Assembly (NCBI RefSeq): GCF_900113695.1
Contig: NZ_FOQH01000002.1
Span: forward strand, 372,001 to 436,000
Reading direction: 5' to 3'
DNA: 64,000 nucleotides
Origin: Albimonas pacifica
GTDB lineage: Bacteria; Pseudomonadota; Alphaproteobacteria; Rhodobacterales; Rhodobacteraceae
This document shows, one piece after another, positions 33,425 to 40,914 of this stretch. A program made the translations under genes and the position numbers. Positions within the stretch are counted from its first letter, which is position 1, and the number at the start of each line of letters is the position of its first letter. The notes under the pieces were generated by a model. It did not search any database, had not been told where the DNA came from, and was given only the letters and a program-made list of their open reading frames with translations.

Positions 33425-33832
33425 GCCCAGCGCTCCTTCCTTCCTGGCCCGTGTTCCGACGGGGAGGTCGGAAGGGGCGGCGCAAACGTCAAGCGCTCCG
33501 GCGGGCGCGACGCGCTGGCCGGAGGCGATCCCCGCGCACGGCGGGGACCGGAAGCGTCGGGCTTCCGGGGATTGGGCCCGGCCTTTACGCGCGAGACGGG
33601 GCGGAGTCAACCGCGAGGGGCGGCGGGCGGGCCCGCGGCGGGCGCAGGCGACGGGCGCAGGCGACGGGCGCAGGCGACGGGGGCCGCGCCCGGTCCGGCC
33701 GCGCCGCCGGGGGCGCCGGAGTGGGGCAGGGGCGCCGCGCCCCGCCGCCGCCGCGTCGCGGCCGTCGGGGGAGGGCTTGACGGAGGGCGGCGCGGCGGGC
33801 TCCCTGTCGCCGTCAGTCAAGGGAGCCGAGAC
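33425..33832. other. 408-base divergent spacer between ffh and lipoprotein gene
   Basis: It should hold both promoters. A TTGACG hexamer is readable on the minus strand about 70 bases upstream of ffh, without a convincing -10. A 13-bp tandem repeat lies at 33640-33678. No gene is supported. Confidence 0.6.
33640..33678 (+). repeat. Tandem repeat, 3 x 13 bp
   Basis: Three perfect copies of GGGCGCAGGCGAC in the ffh/lipoprotein spacer. The unit is not a multiple of three, so a coding origin is unlikely. It may vary in copy number between strains. Confidence 0.85.
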
Positions 33833-34471
33833 ATGATCCGCCAGCGCCGCGACCGCCGCGAAACCCTGCCCGACCGGGCCCGTCGCGGACGCGCCGCCCG
33901 CGCCGCGGCCGCGCTCGCCGGCCTGCTGGCGCTGGGCGCCTGCGCGACCGCCGAGCCCGAGGCGACGGAGGCCGCGCCCGACGGCGTCTCCATCGCCGAG
34001 ACCACGCGGATGCGCGCCGAGGTGCTCTCGGTCGACGTCGAGGCGGGGCAGGTGATGATGCGCGACCTCTCGACCGGCGACGTCTTCACCCACCGCCCCC
34101 CCGCCGAGATGACGGGCGCCATCGGCGTCGAGCCGGGCGACGTGGTCGAGGCGATGCGCACCCGCGCCATCACCGCCTGGCACGCCGAGGGCGGAGACGA
34201 GACCGGGCGCACCGAGTCCGAGGTGGTCTCGACCCCCGCGGCCTCCGGCGGCTCGCCGGCGATGGTGGGCGGGCGGCTGACCCGCTCGGTGATGAACTTC
34301 GTGGTCTGGAACGCCAAGACCGACGTGGCGGTGTTCCGCTCGCCCGAGGGCAACGTGGTGCGCTACCACCTGACCAACGACGAGGCCCGCGCCTTCGTCG
34401 CCTCCCTCGACGAGGGCGACCCGATCGAGGTCGAGATCTCCGACACCGTGGTGGTCAAGCTGGTGGAGTGA
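33833..34471 (+). CDS. Putative lipoprotein
   Basis: The 212-residue product starts at ATG 33833 with AAGGGAG upstream. A long basic N-terminus (about 1-22) precedes a hydrophobic stretch and a lipobox L-G-A-C with acceptor Cys37 (ALAGLLALGAC), followed by an acidic spacer. The mature part is beta-rich (MRAEVLSVDVEAGQVMMRDLSTGDVFTHRPP; RLTRSVMNFVVWNAKTDVAVFRSPEGNVVRYHLTNDEARAFVASLDEGD) and I do not recognise a family. Gln-free, Cys-free mature part. It stands alone, divergent from ffh. Function unknown; an envelope role is inferred from lipidation only. Confidence 0.7.
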   Translation: MIRQRRDRRETLPDRARRGRAARAAAALAGLLALGACATAEPEATEAAPDGVSIAETTRMRAEVLSVDVEAGQVMMRDLSTGDVFTHRPPAEMTGAIGVEPGDVVEAMRTRAITAWHAEGGDETGRTESEVVSTPAASGGSPAMVGGRLTRSVMNFVVWNAKTDVAVFRSPEGNVVRYHLTNDEARAFVASLDEGDPIEVEISDTVVVKLVE

Positions 34472-34818
34472 CGGCGCGCCATCGCCGGTGGGTTGGGAGG
34501 GGGCCTGCGGGCCCCTTCCGCGTTTCCGGGCGCCGGCGGTTCCCGGCGCCGGCCGATGGCGCCGCCCCGGAGGGCGGCGCGCGCCCCCGAGCGCTCCCCA
34601 CCCGCCCGCCCTCGCGCCCGGGGGCGCGGCGCGCCGCCGGCGAGGGGAGCCGCCAGGCGGCGAGGGCGAGGGGAGCCCGGGCGCGGCGGGATCGCGCCGG
34701 GGCGAGGGGCGGGCGCGTCGAGCCCGGGGGGCGCCCCGGCCTCAAGCCGGGGCCTCTCCCCCATATCCGCCGGCCGGGCTGCGGCGGGAGGGGGCGCGAC
34801 GGCGCCGCCAGGCGGCGA
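34472..34818. other. 347-base spacer between convergent genes with REP-like copy D
   Basis: It separates the lipoprotein gene from the convergent ornithine cyclodeaminase-like gene. Apart from the palindrome at 34731-34756 and general GC-rich inverted repeats near 34500-34560, nothing is recognisable. Confidence 0.6.
34731..34756 (+). repeat. 26-bp REP-like palindrome, copy D (compensatory change)
   Basis: Same orientation and frame as copy A but the stem centre is GGCCTCAAGCC instead of GGGCTCGACCC. Pairing is kept because a G-C pair is exchanged for C-G, so the structure, not the sequence, is conserved. Confidence 0.7.
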
Positions 34819-35778
34819 TCAGCGCGGCAGGCGGGTTCCGACGCCGGCCGCCTGCGCCTTCTCGTGGCAGAGCGCGGCGAGCGCGAGGTCGCCCATGGCG
34901 AGGCCCCGAAAGGCGAAGGCGATGGTCTCGGAGGGGTCGCGGCGCCCCTGCGCCTCGCCGCTCGCCAGCGCCGCGAGGTCGCCCTCGATCAGCGAGAACG
35001 CCAGCAGCGGGTCGGCCATCTGCCGCTCCTGCTCGCGGTCGTCGGTGAACACCCGGGCGCGGCCGGCGAGGCGGTCGACCTGCCAGGCGCGGGCGAGCTC
35101 GACCATCGACACGAACGCGCCGGGCGCGAGCCAGGCGGGGTCGAGGAACCGCGGCAGCTCCGGCGTGGGCGTGACCGAGGAGACCACCAGGTCCGCGCCC
35201 TCGACCGCGGCCTGGGGCCCGTCGGGCTCTTCGGTCGCGAGGCCCAGCGCGTGGGCCTCGGCCGCCAGCTTCTCGATGTTGGCCCGACCGCGGCCGAGGA
35301 TGCGCACGGTCTTCAGCGGGAACAGCTCGGAAAAGAGCTGCAGGTGGCAGGAGCCCTGCACGCCGGTCCCGATCAGCGACAGCACCTGCGCGTCGGGCCG
35401 CGCCAGGTGCTGGGCGGCCAGCGCCGACAGCGCGGCGGTGCGCACGCCGGTGATCCAGTCCCCGTCCATCACCGCGATCGGCGCGCCTGTGGCGCTGTCG
35501 TGCAGGCAGATCAGCGCCCCGATCGAGGGCAGGCCCCTGGCCGCGTTGGCGGGCGACAGGCCCAGCGACTTGGTGGCGAAGCGGGGCGGGTCGTCCGAGG
35601 ACGCCAGCATCGACATGTAGAGCCGCCCGTCGTCCCGGTTGATCGCGCGCTTGGGCGTGTTCTCCGAACGCCCCGAGCGCAGCCCCTTGAGCAGCCGCGC
35701 GAGCATCCCGGTCATCTCCCGCGCGGTGAGGCCCAGGCCCTCCACGTCCGCGCGCGTGAGGTAGAGCAGGTCGGACAT
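34819..35778 (-). CDS. Ornithine cyclodeaminase / mu-crystallin family protein
   Basis: The 319-residue product belongs to the family that includes ornithine cyclodeaminase, alanine dehydrogenase of archaea and ketimine reductases. Features: LYLTRADVEGLGLTAREM start, KSLGLSPANAARGLPSI, DGDWITGVRTAALSALAAQHLARPDAQVLSLIGTGVQGSCHLQLFSELFP with the NAD(P) glycine loop GTGVQG (about residue 134), and a Rossmann segment VRILGRGRANIEKLA. Which reaction it performs cannot be judged; related names include ectoine-utilisation EutC and ketimine reductase. ATG 35778 follows AAGGAG. Its 5' region contains palindrome copy 2. Confidence 0.82.
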   Translation of the reverse strand: MSDLLYLTRADVEGLGLTAREMTGMLARLLKGLRSGRSENTPKRAINRDDGRLYMSMLASSDDPPRFATKSLGLSPANAARGLPSIGALICLHDSATGAPIAVMDGDWITGVRTAALSALAAQHLARPDAQVLSLIGTGVQGSCHLQLFSELFPLKTVRILGRGRANIEKLAAEAHALGLATEEPDGPQAAVEGADLVVSSVTPTPELPRFLDPAWLAPGAFVSMVELARAWQVDRLAGRARVFTDDREQERQMADPLLAFSLIEGDLAALASGEAQGRRDPSETIAFAFRGLAMGDLALAALCHEKAQAAGVGTRLPR

Positions 35779-35938
35779 GGCGGGGGCTCCTTGAGGCTGT
35801 CGGGGGTCGAGGGGGACGATGATCGGTGAGCGGACGGGGCGCAAGGGGGGCCGGCAAGGGGGGCGGCGCCCGGGCGGGTGAGCGGGGGCGCGGGGGGCTC
35901 CGCTTCTGAACTCACCAGGGAACAGGGCCGCGCCTGCT

Positions 35939-36081
35939 CCCCGCAGCCGTCCGTCGCTTGCGATGCCTGAGCTGCGGCGGGGGCCGGGTCAAGGACGAGC
36001 CGCCTTCGGCGGTCGCTTCGCGATCCTTGACCCGGCCCCCGCCGCAGCTCCGGTCGGCATCCGCGACGGACGGCTCCGGGG
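35939..36081. repeat. Structured palindromic repeat, copy 2 (143 bp)
   Basis: Same architecture as copy 1: outer stem of 19 bp with one mismatch, GATGCC/GGCATC stem, inner 27-bp perfect stem (35969-35995 with 36024-36050) and apical hairpin CCGCC-TTC-GGCGG-like (36000-36012). The middle 16 bases of each inner arm differ from copy 1, yet both arms change together. The conserved blocks are GTCAAGGA/TCCTTGAC, ATGCCTGAGC and GGACGGCTCCGG. Confidence 0.88.
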
Positions 36082-36263
36082 AACAGGCGCTTCGCGGGAG
36101 GCTCCCGGCGGGGGCGCCCGGGGCGGGCGTCGTCGGGGGGCGGGAAGGGACGGGGCGGCTTCGGCCGGCGAGGTGCGGGCCGCGATCCCGCCGGGCGGCG
36201 GACGCGGGCGCGCGGCGTCAGGCGCACGGCGTCGGGGGCACGGCGTCGGGGGCGCGGAAACGA

Positions 36264-36291
36264 CGAAGGGCGCCGCTTGGGGCGCCCTTCG
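36264..36291 (-). terminator. regA terminator hairpin
   Basis: Perfect 11-bp stem (CGAAGGGCGCC with GGCGCCCTTCG) and 6-base loop, 27 bases past the regA stop on the minus strand, followed there by TCGTTTCC, a weak T-rich tail. Confidence 0.7.
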
Positions 36292-36317
36292 GGTCGGTCG
36301 GTCGTCCGGCCGGGCCC

Positions 36318-36887
36318 TCAGCGCGGGCTGCGCTTGGCCAGTATACGCTGCAGCGTCCGGCGGTGCATGTTCAGGCGGCGCGCGGTCTCGGAGACGTTGC
36401 GGTCGCAGAGCTCGAACACCCGCTGGATATGCTCCCAGCGCACCCGGTCGGCGGACATCGGGTTCTCGGGCGGGGGCGGCTTCTGCTCGCCCTCCGACAG
36501 CAGCGCCGCCTCGACGTCGTCGGCGTCCGCGGGCTTGGCGAGGTAGTCGGTCGCGCCGATCTTCACCGCGGCGACCGCGGTCGCGATGGCGCCGTAGCCG
36601 GTCAGCACCACGATGCGGCTGTCGGGGCGCGCCTCGCGCAGGGCCTCGACCACGTCGAGGCCGTTGCCGTCCTCGAGCCGCAGGTCGATCACCGCGAAGG
36701 CGGGGGGCGCGCGACGGACGAGGGCGAGGCCCTCGGCCACGCTCTCGGCGGGGGTCGGCTCGAAGCCGCGACGCTCCATCGCGCGGGTCAGGCGGCGGCG
36801 GAAGGGCTCGTCGTCGTCAAGCACAAGGAGCGACTTGTCGGGTCCGATGTCCCTCGGGGCCCGGTCGTCTTCTTCTTGGTCGGTCAT
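36318..36887 (-). CDS. regA: Redox response regulator RegA/PrrA/ActR
   Basis: The 189-residue product is the DNA-binding partner of RegB and controls photosynthesis, respiration, carbon and nitrogen fixation genes in response to redox state in alphaproteobacteria. Receiver domain about 17-130 with acidic pocket LVLDDDEPF, phospho-acceptor Asp68 (FAVIDLRLEDGNG), Thr96 and Lys118 (LAKPADADDV); Pro-rich hinge at about 135-143; Fis-type helix-turn-helix at about 150-186 (WEHIQRVFELCDRNVSETARRLNMHRRTLQRILAKRSPR), the highly conserved RegA end. It has its own promoter (36927-36954) and is insulated from senC by a terminator. No hvrA follows it. Confidence 0.94.
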   Translation of the reverse strand: MTDQEEDDRAPRDIGPDKSLLVLDDDEPFRRRLTRAMERRGFEPTPAESVAEGLALVRRAPPAFAVIDLRLEDGNGLDVVEALREARPDSRIVVLTGYGAIATAVAAVKIGATDYLAKPADADDVEAALLSEGEQKPPPPENPMSADRVRWEHIQRVFELCDRNVSETARRLNMHRRTLQRILAKRSPR

Positions 36888-36926
36888 GGACAGCTCGTCT
36901 CCCGTTCGCCCGGCGAATCTGGGGGG

Positions 36927-36954
36927 ACACTATGGAAATCGAGCGCCGTGTCAA
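36927..36954 (-). promoter_or_regulatory. Candidate regA promoter
   Basis: On the minus strand TTGACA (36954-36949) is followed after 16 bases by TAGTGT (36932-36927), about 40 bases before the regA ATG. The -35 is a full consensus match; the -10 is weaker. Confidence 0.55.
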
Positions 36955-36987
36955 AGGCGCGCGAGGACGGATCGTCGCGGGCGGGCC

Positions 36988-37018
36988 AAAAAAACGCGGA
37001 ATTCACAGTCTGTCCGCG
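36988..37018 (-). terminator. Intrinsic terminator at the end of senC
   Basis: On the minus strand the stem CGCGGA/TCCGCG (37018-37013 with 37000-36995) overlaps the senC stop codon and is followed directly by seven T (36994-36988). It is the only hairpin with a real T-run I found in this very GC-rich window. Confidence 0.75.
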
Positions 37019-37641
37019 AAACACTGCACCCGCTCGGCCACGTCCGCCGGCGGGATGTCGCGGCGGAACACGTCCAGGAAGCTCCCGTCCGGCGCCATCA
37101 GGTAGGTGAAGGTGGAGTGGTCCATCAGGTAGACTTCCGGGTCGTCGCCCTGCTTGGCGTAATAGGCCTTGTAGGCCTTGGCGATGGCGGCGGTCTGCTC
37201 GGGCGTGCCGGTCAGGCCGACCATGCGCGGGTGCAGGGCGCCCACGAAGTCCGACAGCGCCTGCGGCGTGTCGCGGGCGGGGTCGATGGTGACGAACACG
37301 GGCGTGACGTCGATCCCGCGCTCCTCGAGGATCTCGGTGGTCTGGGCCATGTTGGCGGTGTCGAAGGGGCAGACGTCCGGGCAGAAGGTGTAGCCGAAGT
37401 AGACCAGCGTCAGCCCGTCGATCACCTCCTTGTCGGTGACCGTCGCGCCGGTGTGGTCGGTCATCTCGAACGGGCCGCCGATGCTCGCCGCGCCGGGGGC
37501 CAGGGCCGAGGCGCGGCACTGGGCGAAGCGGTCCTCTCCGTCGGCGGGGCCGAAGGCGAACCAGGCGCCGGCTCCCAGCCCCGCGACGGCGACGGCCAGA
37601 CCGGCGAAGGCGGCGGCGCGGGCGGCGTTGGGCTTGGGCAT
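37003..37641 (-). CDS. senC: SCO1/SenC/PrrC copper protein
   Basis: The 212-residue product is a membrane-anchored thioredoxin-fold copper chaperone for cytochrome oxidase CuA/cbb3 assembly, and in Rhodobacter it also transmits redox signals to RegB/PrrB. Residues about 9-30 are the membrane anchor; copper ligands are Cys87 and Cys91 (TFCPDVCPF) and His175 (YLMDHSTFTYL). ATG 37641, normal length. In known species senC is co-transcribed with regA and divergent from regB. Here a terminator follows it and an RTX gene lies upstream, on the same strand. Confidence 0.93.
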   Translation of the reverse strand: MPKPNAARAAAFAGLAVAVAGLGAGAWFAFGPADGEDRFAQCRASALAPGAASIGGPFEMTDHTGATVTDKEVIDGLTLVYFGYTFCPDVCPFDTANMAQTTEILEERGIDVTPVFVTIDPARDTPQALSDFVGALHPRMVGLTGTPEQTAAIAKAYKAYYAKQGDDPEVYLMDHSTFTYLMAPDGSFLDVFRRDIPPADVAERVQCFADRL

Positions 37642-37871
37642 GGGGGGTCCTCCGGCAGCGGCGCGGAGACAGGGTCCGTCCCGCGCGGCGCATAGATGGC
37701 CGAGCCGGCGCGCCGGGGAAACCCCGCGCGACGCGAGGCCGCGCCGCGCCGCGCCGCGGCCCGCAGGGGCGTTCGGGGGCGGTTCCGACCCGGCCGACCC
37801 GTGCCGCAGGCCCTGCCGGGTCGTCGGGGCGCCGGGGCGTCGGGACGCCTGCGGCGTCGGAGCGCCTGCGG

Positions 37872-37900
37872 CGGGGAGCGGCCGGCCCGGCCGCTCCCCG
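37872..37900 (-). terminator. Terminator-like hairpin after the RTX gene
   Basis: Perfect 12-bp stem (CGGGGAGCGGCC with GGCCGCTCCCCG) and 5-base loop, six bases past the RTX stop on the minus strand. It separates the RTX gene from senC downstream. No T-run. Confidence 0.7.
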
Positions 37901-37905
37901 CCCGC

Positions 37906-39210
37906 TCACAGGAAGGCGTCGGCGTCGTTGAGCGTGGCGGCGTCCACGCCCAGCACCGTGCCGACCAGCGCGCCGCCGGAGGTGCGGATCTCGGTCCCGC
38001 CCTCGATGTCCGTGAAGGTCAGCTCCGCGAAGGGGACGTCGGCGCGGATCCGGTCCTCGCCGGGCTGGAAGTCGGCGGCCACGTCGGCGCCGGTCTGCGA
38101 GCTCAGCCGGAACTCGTCCGCCCCGCCGCCGCCGGTCAGCGTATCGGTCCCGCCGCCGCCCTCGAGCGTGTCGTCCCCCGAGCCGCCGTCCACCACGTCG
38201 TCGCCCGAGCCGCCCGAGACCGTGTCGTCGCCCTCGCCGCCCCGCACCACGTCCGCGCCCGAGCCGCCGTTCACCGTGTCGTTCCCCGCGCCGCCCTCGA
38301 GCGTGTCGTCGCCGCTGTCGCCGTCCACCGCGTCGTGCCCGGCCCCGCCGTAGACGAAATCGTCGCCCGAGCCGCCCGAGACCTCGTCGTCGCCGTTCCC
38401 CCCGTCCACGTAGTCGTCGCCCGAGCCGCCGAACAGCCGGTCGCGCCCGTTCCCGCCGTAGACGAAGTCGTCGCCCCCCGCCCCGTCGAGCCGGTCGTCG
38501 CCGTCCCCGCCCGACAGGTAGTTGCCCCGCGCGTCGCCCTTGATCTGGTCGCGCCCGTCGGTGCCGCCCAGCTCGACGAACTTCCTGATCTCCTGCTTGT
38601 CGCCCAGGATCGTCGCCTTGTTCTTCGACAGGTCCGCCTTCAGCCCCTCCTGCCTGGTCTTCACCTCGACCGAGCCGTAGAACAGCGAGTTGTACCCCCC
38701 GCCCCCGTCCACCATGTCCCGCCCCAGCGAGCCCAGGATCACGTCCGAGCCGCCCCGGCCCAGGATCGCGTCCGCGCCCGTGGTCCCCAGGATCCGGTCG
38801 CCCGCCCGGGTCCCCACGAAGCGCATCGGCAGGTCCTCGTAGAGGTTCGCCAGGTGGTGCAGCGCGCCGTCGACGTCGCCGTCCTCGTAATGGTCCAGCG
38901 CCCGGTTCAACTCGCGGAAGAAGCGGTCCACGTCCGCCTCCAGGTTCTCGCCGCGCGCCAGCAGCCGCCCGGCGGCGTCGCGGATCTCGACCTGCTCGAT
39001 GTCCTTCTCGCGCCCCTTGCGGTCCAGCGTCACCCGCAGCACGGCGCGCAGGCCGGCGCCCTCCAACACCAGCTCGCCCTTGCGGCCCGTGCGCTCGAAG
39101 GTCAGGTCGAAGTCTTCCGCGCCGTAGATGCGCGCCAGCGCCTCGGCCGGCGACTCGTAGCCCTCCGCCAGCGCCGAGGTCTGCTTGAACTTCGCCTTGC
39201 GTCCCGGCAT
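37906..39210 (-). CDS. RTX (haemolysin-type) calcium-binding repeat protein
   Basis: The 434-residue product starts at ATG 39210 behind CGGGAGGG. The N-terminal about 130 residues are a non-repeat, mixed-charge helical region without a signal peptide or known family. From about residue 230 come 15 contiguous nonapeptides of type GGxGxDxUx (for example GGSGDDYVD, GGAGNDTVN), which form a calcium-binding parallel beta-roll, with looser copies from about 135. The C-terminal about 70 residues (FRLSSQTGADVAADFQPGEDRI ... LNDADAFL) fit the usual type I secretion end. No T1SS genes are nearby. I infer secretion outside the cell. Its place between senC and regB is unusual. Confidence 0.85.
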   Translation of the reverse strand: MPGRKAKFKQTSALAEGYESPAEALARIYGAEDFDLTFERTGRKGELVLEGAGLRAVLRVTLDRKGREKDIEQVEIRDAAGRLLARGENLEADVDRFFRELNRALDHYEDGDVDGALHHLANLYEDLPMRFVGTRAGDRILGTTGADAILGRGGSDVILGSLGRDMVDGGGGYNSLFYGSVEVKTRQEGLKADLSKNKATILGDKQEIRKFVELGGTDGRDQIKGDARGNYLSGGDGDDRLDGAGGDDFVYGGNGRDRLFGGSGDDYVDGGNGDDEVSGGSGDDFVYGGAGHDAVDGDSGDDTLEGGAGNDTVNGGSGADVVRGGEGDDTVSGGSGDDVVDGGSGDDTLEGGGGTDTLTGGGGADEFRLSSQTGADVAADFQPGEDRIRADVPFAELTFTDIEGGTEIRTSGGALVGTVLGVDAATLNDADAFL

Positions 39211-39235
39211 GGCCGGCCCTCCCGTTGTCCGGGCC

Positions 39236-39257
39236 ATTCCCCTTGACCCAGGGGAAT
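39236..39257. promoter_or_regulatory. Inverted repeat in the RTX/regB intergenic region
   Basis: ATTCCCCT, 6-base spacer, AGGGGAAT: perfect 8-6-8 inverted repeat 26 bases upstream of the RTX ATG and 77 bases upstream of the regB ATG. A TACGAT hexamer (39260-39265) follows on the plus strand. Candidate operator controlling RTX, regB or both. Confidence 0.55.
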
Positions 39258-39333
39258 GCTACGATGAACGCCGCCGCCCCGCCAGCTCTCCCGCGCGCTT
39301 CCCAGCGCCCGGGCGCCGGGCTATACCGGGCCC

Positions 39334-40839
39334 ATGGCGGACGGACTTCCCTTCGGCATTCCCGCGCGCGGGCGGGTGGACTGGGTGCGGCTGCGCACCC
39401 TGACCTCGCTGCGCTGGCTGGCGGCGCTGGGGCAGGGGGCGGCGGTGCTGTTCGCCGACCTGGTGCTGCACATGTCGCTGCCGATCGGGGCCTGCTTCGG
39501 GGCGATCGCGGCCTCCGTCTCGCTCAACATCGTGGCCGAGGCGGTGCACGCCCCCAACAAGCGCCTGTCCGAGCGGGGCGTGGCGCTGACGCTGCTCTTC
39601 GACCTCGCCCAGCTCGGGATGCTGCTGTTCCTCACCGGGGGGCTGACCAACCCGTTCGCGCTGCTGGTGCTGGCGCCCGTGATCGTCTCGGCGACCGCGC
39701 TGTCGCTGCGCTCGACGCTGGTGCTGGGGCTGTTCGCGGCGGCCGAGATCTCGCTGCTGGCGCTGGTCTACATCCCCCTGGTCTTCGCCGACGGCACGGT
39801 GGTCGAGCCGCCGACCACGATCATGGCCGGAAGCTGGGTGGCGATGATGACCGGCCTCGCCTTCGTCGCCGGCTACGCGCGCCGGGTGACGGCCGAGATG
39901 TGGACGATGACCAAGGCGCTGGGCGCAGCCCAGGAGGCGCTGGGACGCGAGCAGCGCCTGACCGCCATCGGCGGGCTGGCGGCGGCGGCGGCGCATGAGC
40001 TGGGCACCCCGCTCGCCACCATCAAGCTGGTGGCCGGCGAGCTCTCGCGCGAGCTGCGCGACCAGCCGGAGCTGCACGAGGACGTGGAGCTGATCCGCCA
40101 GCAGGCCGAGCGCTGCCGCGAGATCCTGCGCGAGCTCTCGGCCACGGGCAAGGACGACCGGCACATGCGCACGGCGCCCATCTACCGCCTGGTCGAGGAG
40201 GCCGCCGGCCCTCACCGCGACCGCGGCAAGCGGGTGATCCTGCGCCTGCAGGGCCGGCCCCTGACCGATCCGCCCCCGCCCCAGCCCGAGGCGATGCGGC
40301 GTCCGGAAGTGATCCACGGCCTGCGCAACCTGGTGCAGAACGCCGTCGACTTCGCCGAGGCCTCGGTCTGGATCGACATCGACTGGAACGACCGCCACCT
40401 GCGCATCGCGGTGGGCGACGACGGGCCGGGCTTCGGCGCCGACATGCTGGGCCGGCTGGGCGACCCGTTCGTGCGCGCCCGCCTGCGCCCCGGCGCCGCC
40501 GGCGGCGACAGGCCCGGCCCCGCCGAGGAGGTCGAGCCCGAGGACGCCCCCTCCGGCGACGACGGCCGCGCCGGCTACGAGGGCATGGGCCTGGGCCTGT
40601 TCATCGCCAAGACCCTGCTCGAGCGCACCGGCGCCCGCGTCTCCTTCGCCAACGGCGGCGACGCCGAGGCCCGCGCCCCCGACGCCCGCGACCCCGAGAT
40701 CCGCCTGTTCCCCGAGACCGCCCGCGCCCCCGGCGCCGTGGTCGAGGCGGTCTGGCCCCGCGGCGCGCTCGACCTGCCCGAGGGGCGGCCGCGCGGGGCG
40801 CTGGGGGCGAACGAGTCGTTCTCGCTCGGGAATGTTTGA
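39334..40839 (+). CDS. regB: Redox sensor histidine kinase RegB/PrrB/ActS
   Basis: The 501-residue product is the membrane sensor kinase partner of RegA. Six hydrophobic helices span about 27-182. The ubiquinone-site heptapeptide GGLTNPF is at 102-108. The H-box has His221 (AAAAHELGTPLATIKL), and the redox-active cysteine is Cys261 (ERCREIL), 40 residues after the histidine as in R. capsulatus (His225/Cys265, from memory). N-box NLVQNAVDFA, G1 GDDGPGFG and G2 GMGLGLFIAKTLLERTGA are present. A 35-residue acidic insertion and a C-terminal extension (about 450-501) make it longer than typical. ATG 39334 is the only sensible start. Confidence 0.94.
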   Translation: MADGLPFGIPARGRVDWVRLRTLTSLRWLAALGQGAAVLFADLVLHMSLPIGACFGAIAASVSLNIVAEAVHAPNKRLSERGVALTLLFDLAQLGMLLFLTGGLTNPFALLVLAPVIVSATALSLRSTLVLGLFAAAEISLLALVYIPLVFADGTVVEPPTTIMAGSWVAMMTGLAFVAGYARRVTAEMWTMTKALGAAQEALGREQRLTAIGGLAAAAAHELGTPLATIKLVAGELSRELRDQPELHEDVELIRQQAERCREILRELSATGKDDRHMRTAPIYRLVEEAAGPHRDRGKRVILRLQGRPLTDPPPPQPEAMRRPEVIHGLRNLVQNAVDFAEASVWIDIDWNDRHLRIAVGDDGPGFGADMLGRLGDPFVRARLRPGAAGGDRPGPAEEVEPEDAPSGDDGRAGYEGMGLGLFIAKTLLERTGARVSFANGGDAEARAPDARDPEIRLFPETARAPGAVVEAVWPRGALDLPEGRPRGALGANESFSLGNV

Positions 40840-40914
40840 ACTCCGCAAACTTTCGTATAGGTTGAGTTCGCCGAGAGGGGGGGCCCTCCCCACGCCGCTC
40901 GCGGGAGATCGCCG

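Larger units (their letters stand above)
35779..36317. other. 539-base spacer with structured palindrome copy 2 and the regA terminator
   Basis: It lies between regA (stop 36318) and the cyclodeaminase-like gene, both minus strand. It holds the 143-bp palindrome (35939-36081), a short direct repeat GGCACGGCGTCGGG around 36225-36250, and the regA terminator hairpin. No gene is supported. Confidence 0.7.

Noticed and set aside
36318..39210. hvrA or another photosynthesis regulator next to regA
   Set aside because: No H-NS-like HvrA reading frame is present; regA is followed by a terminator and the palindrome region.
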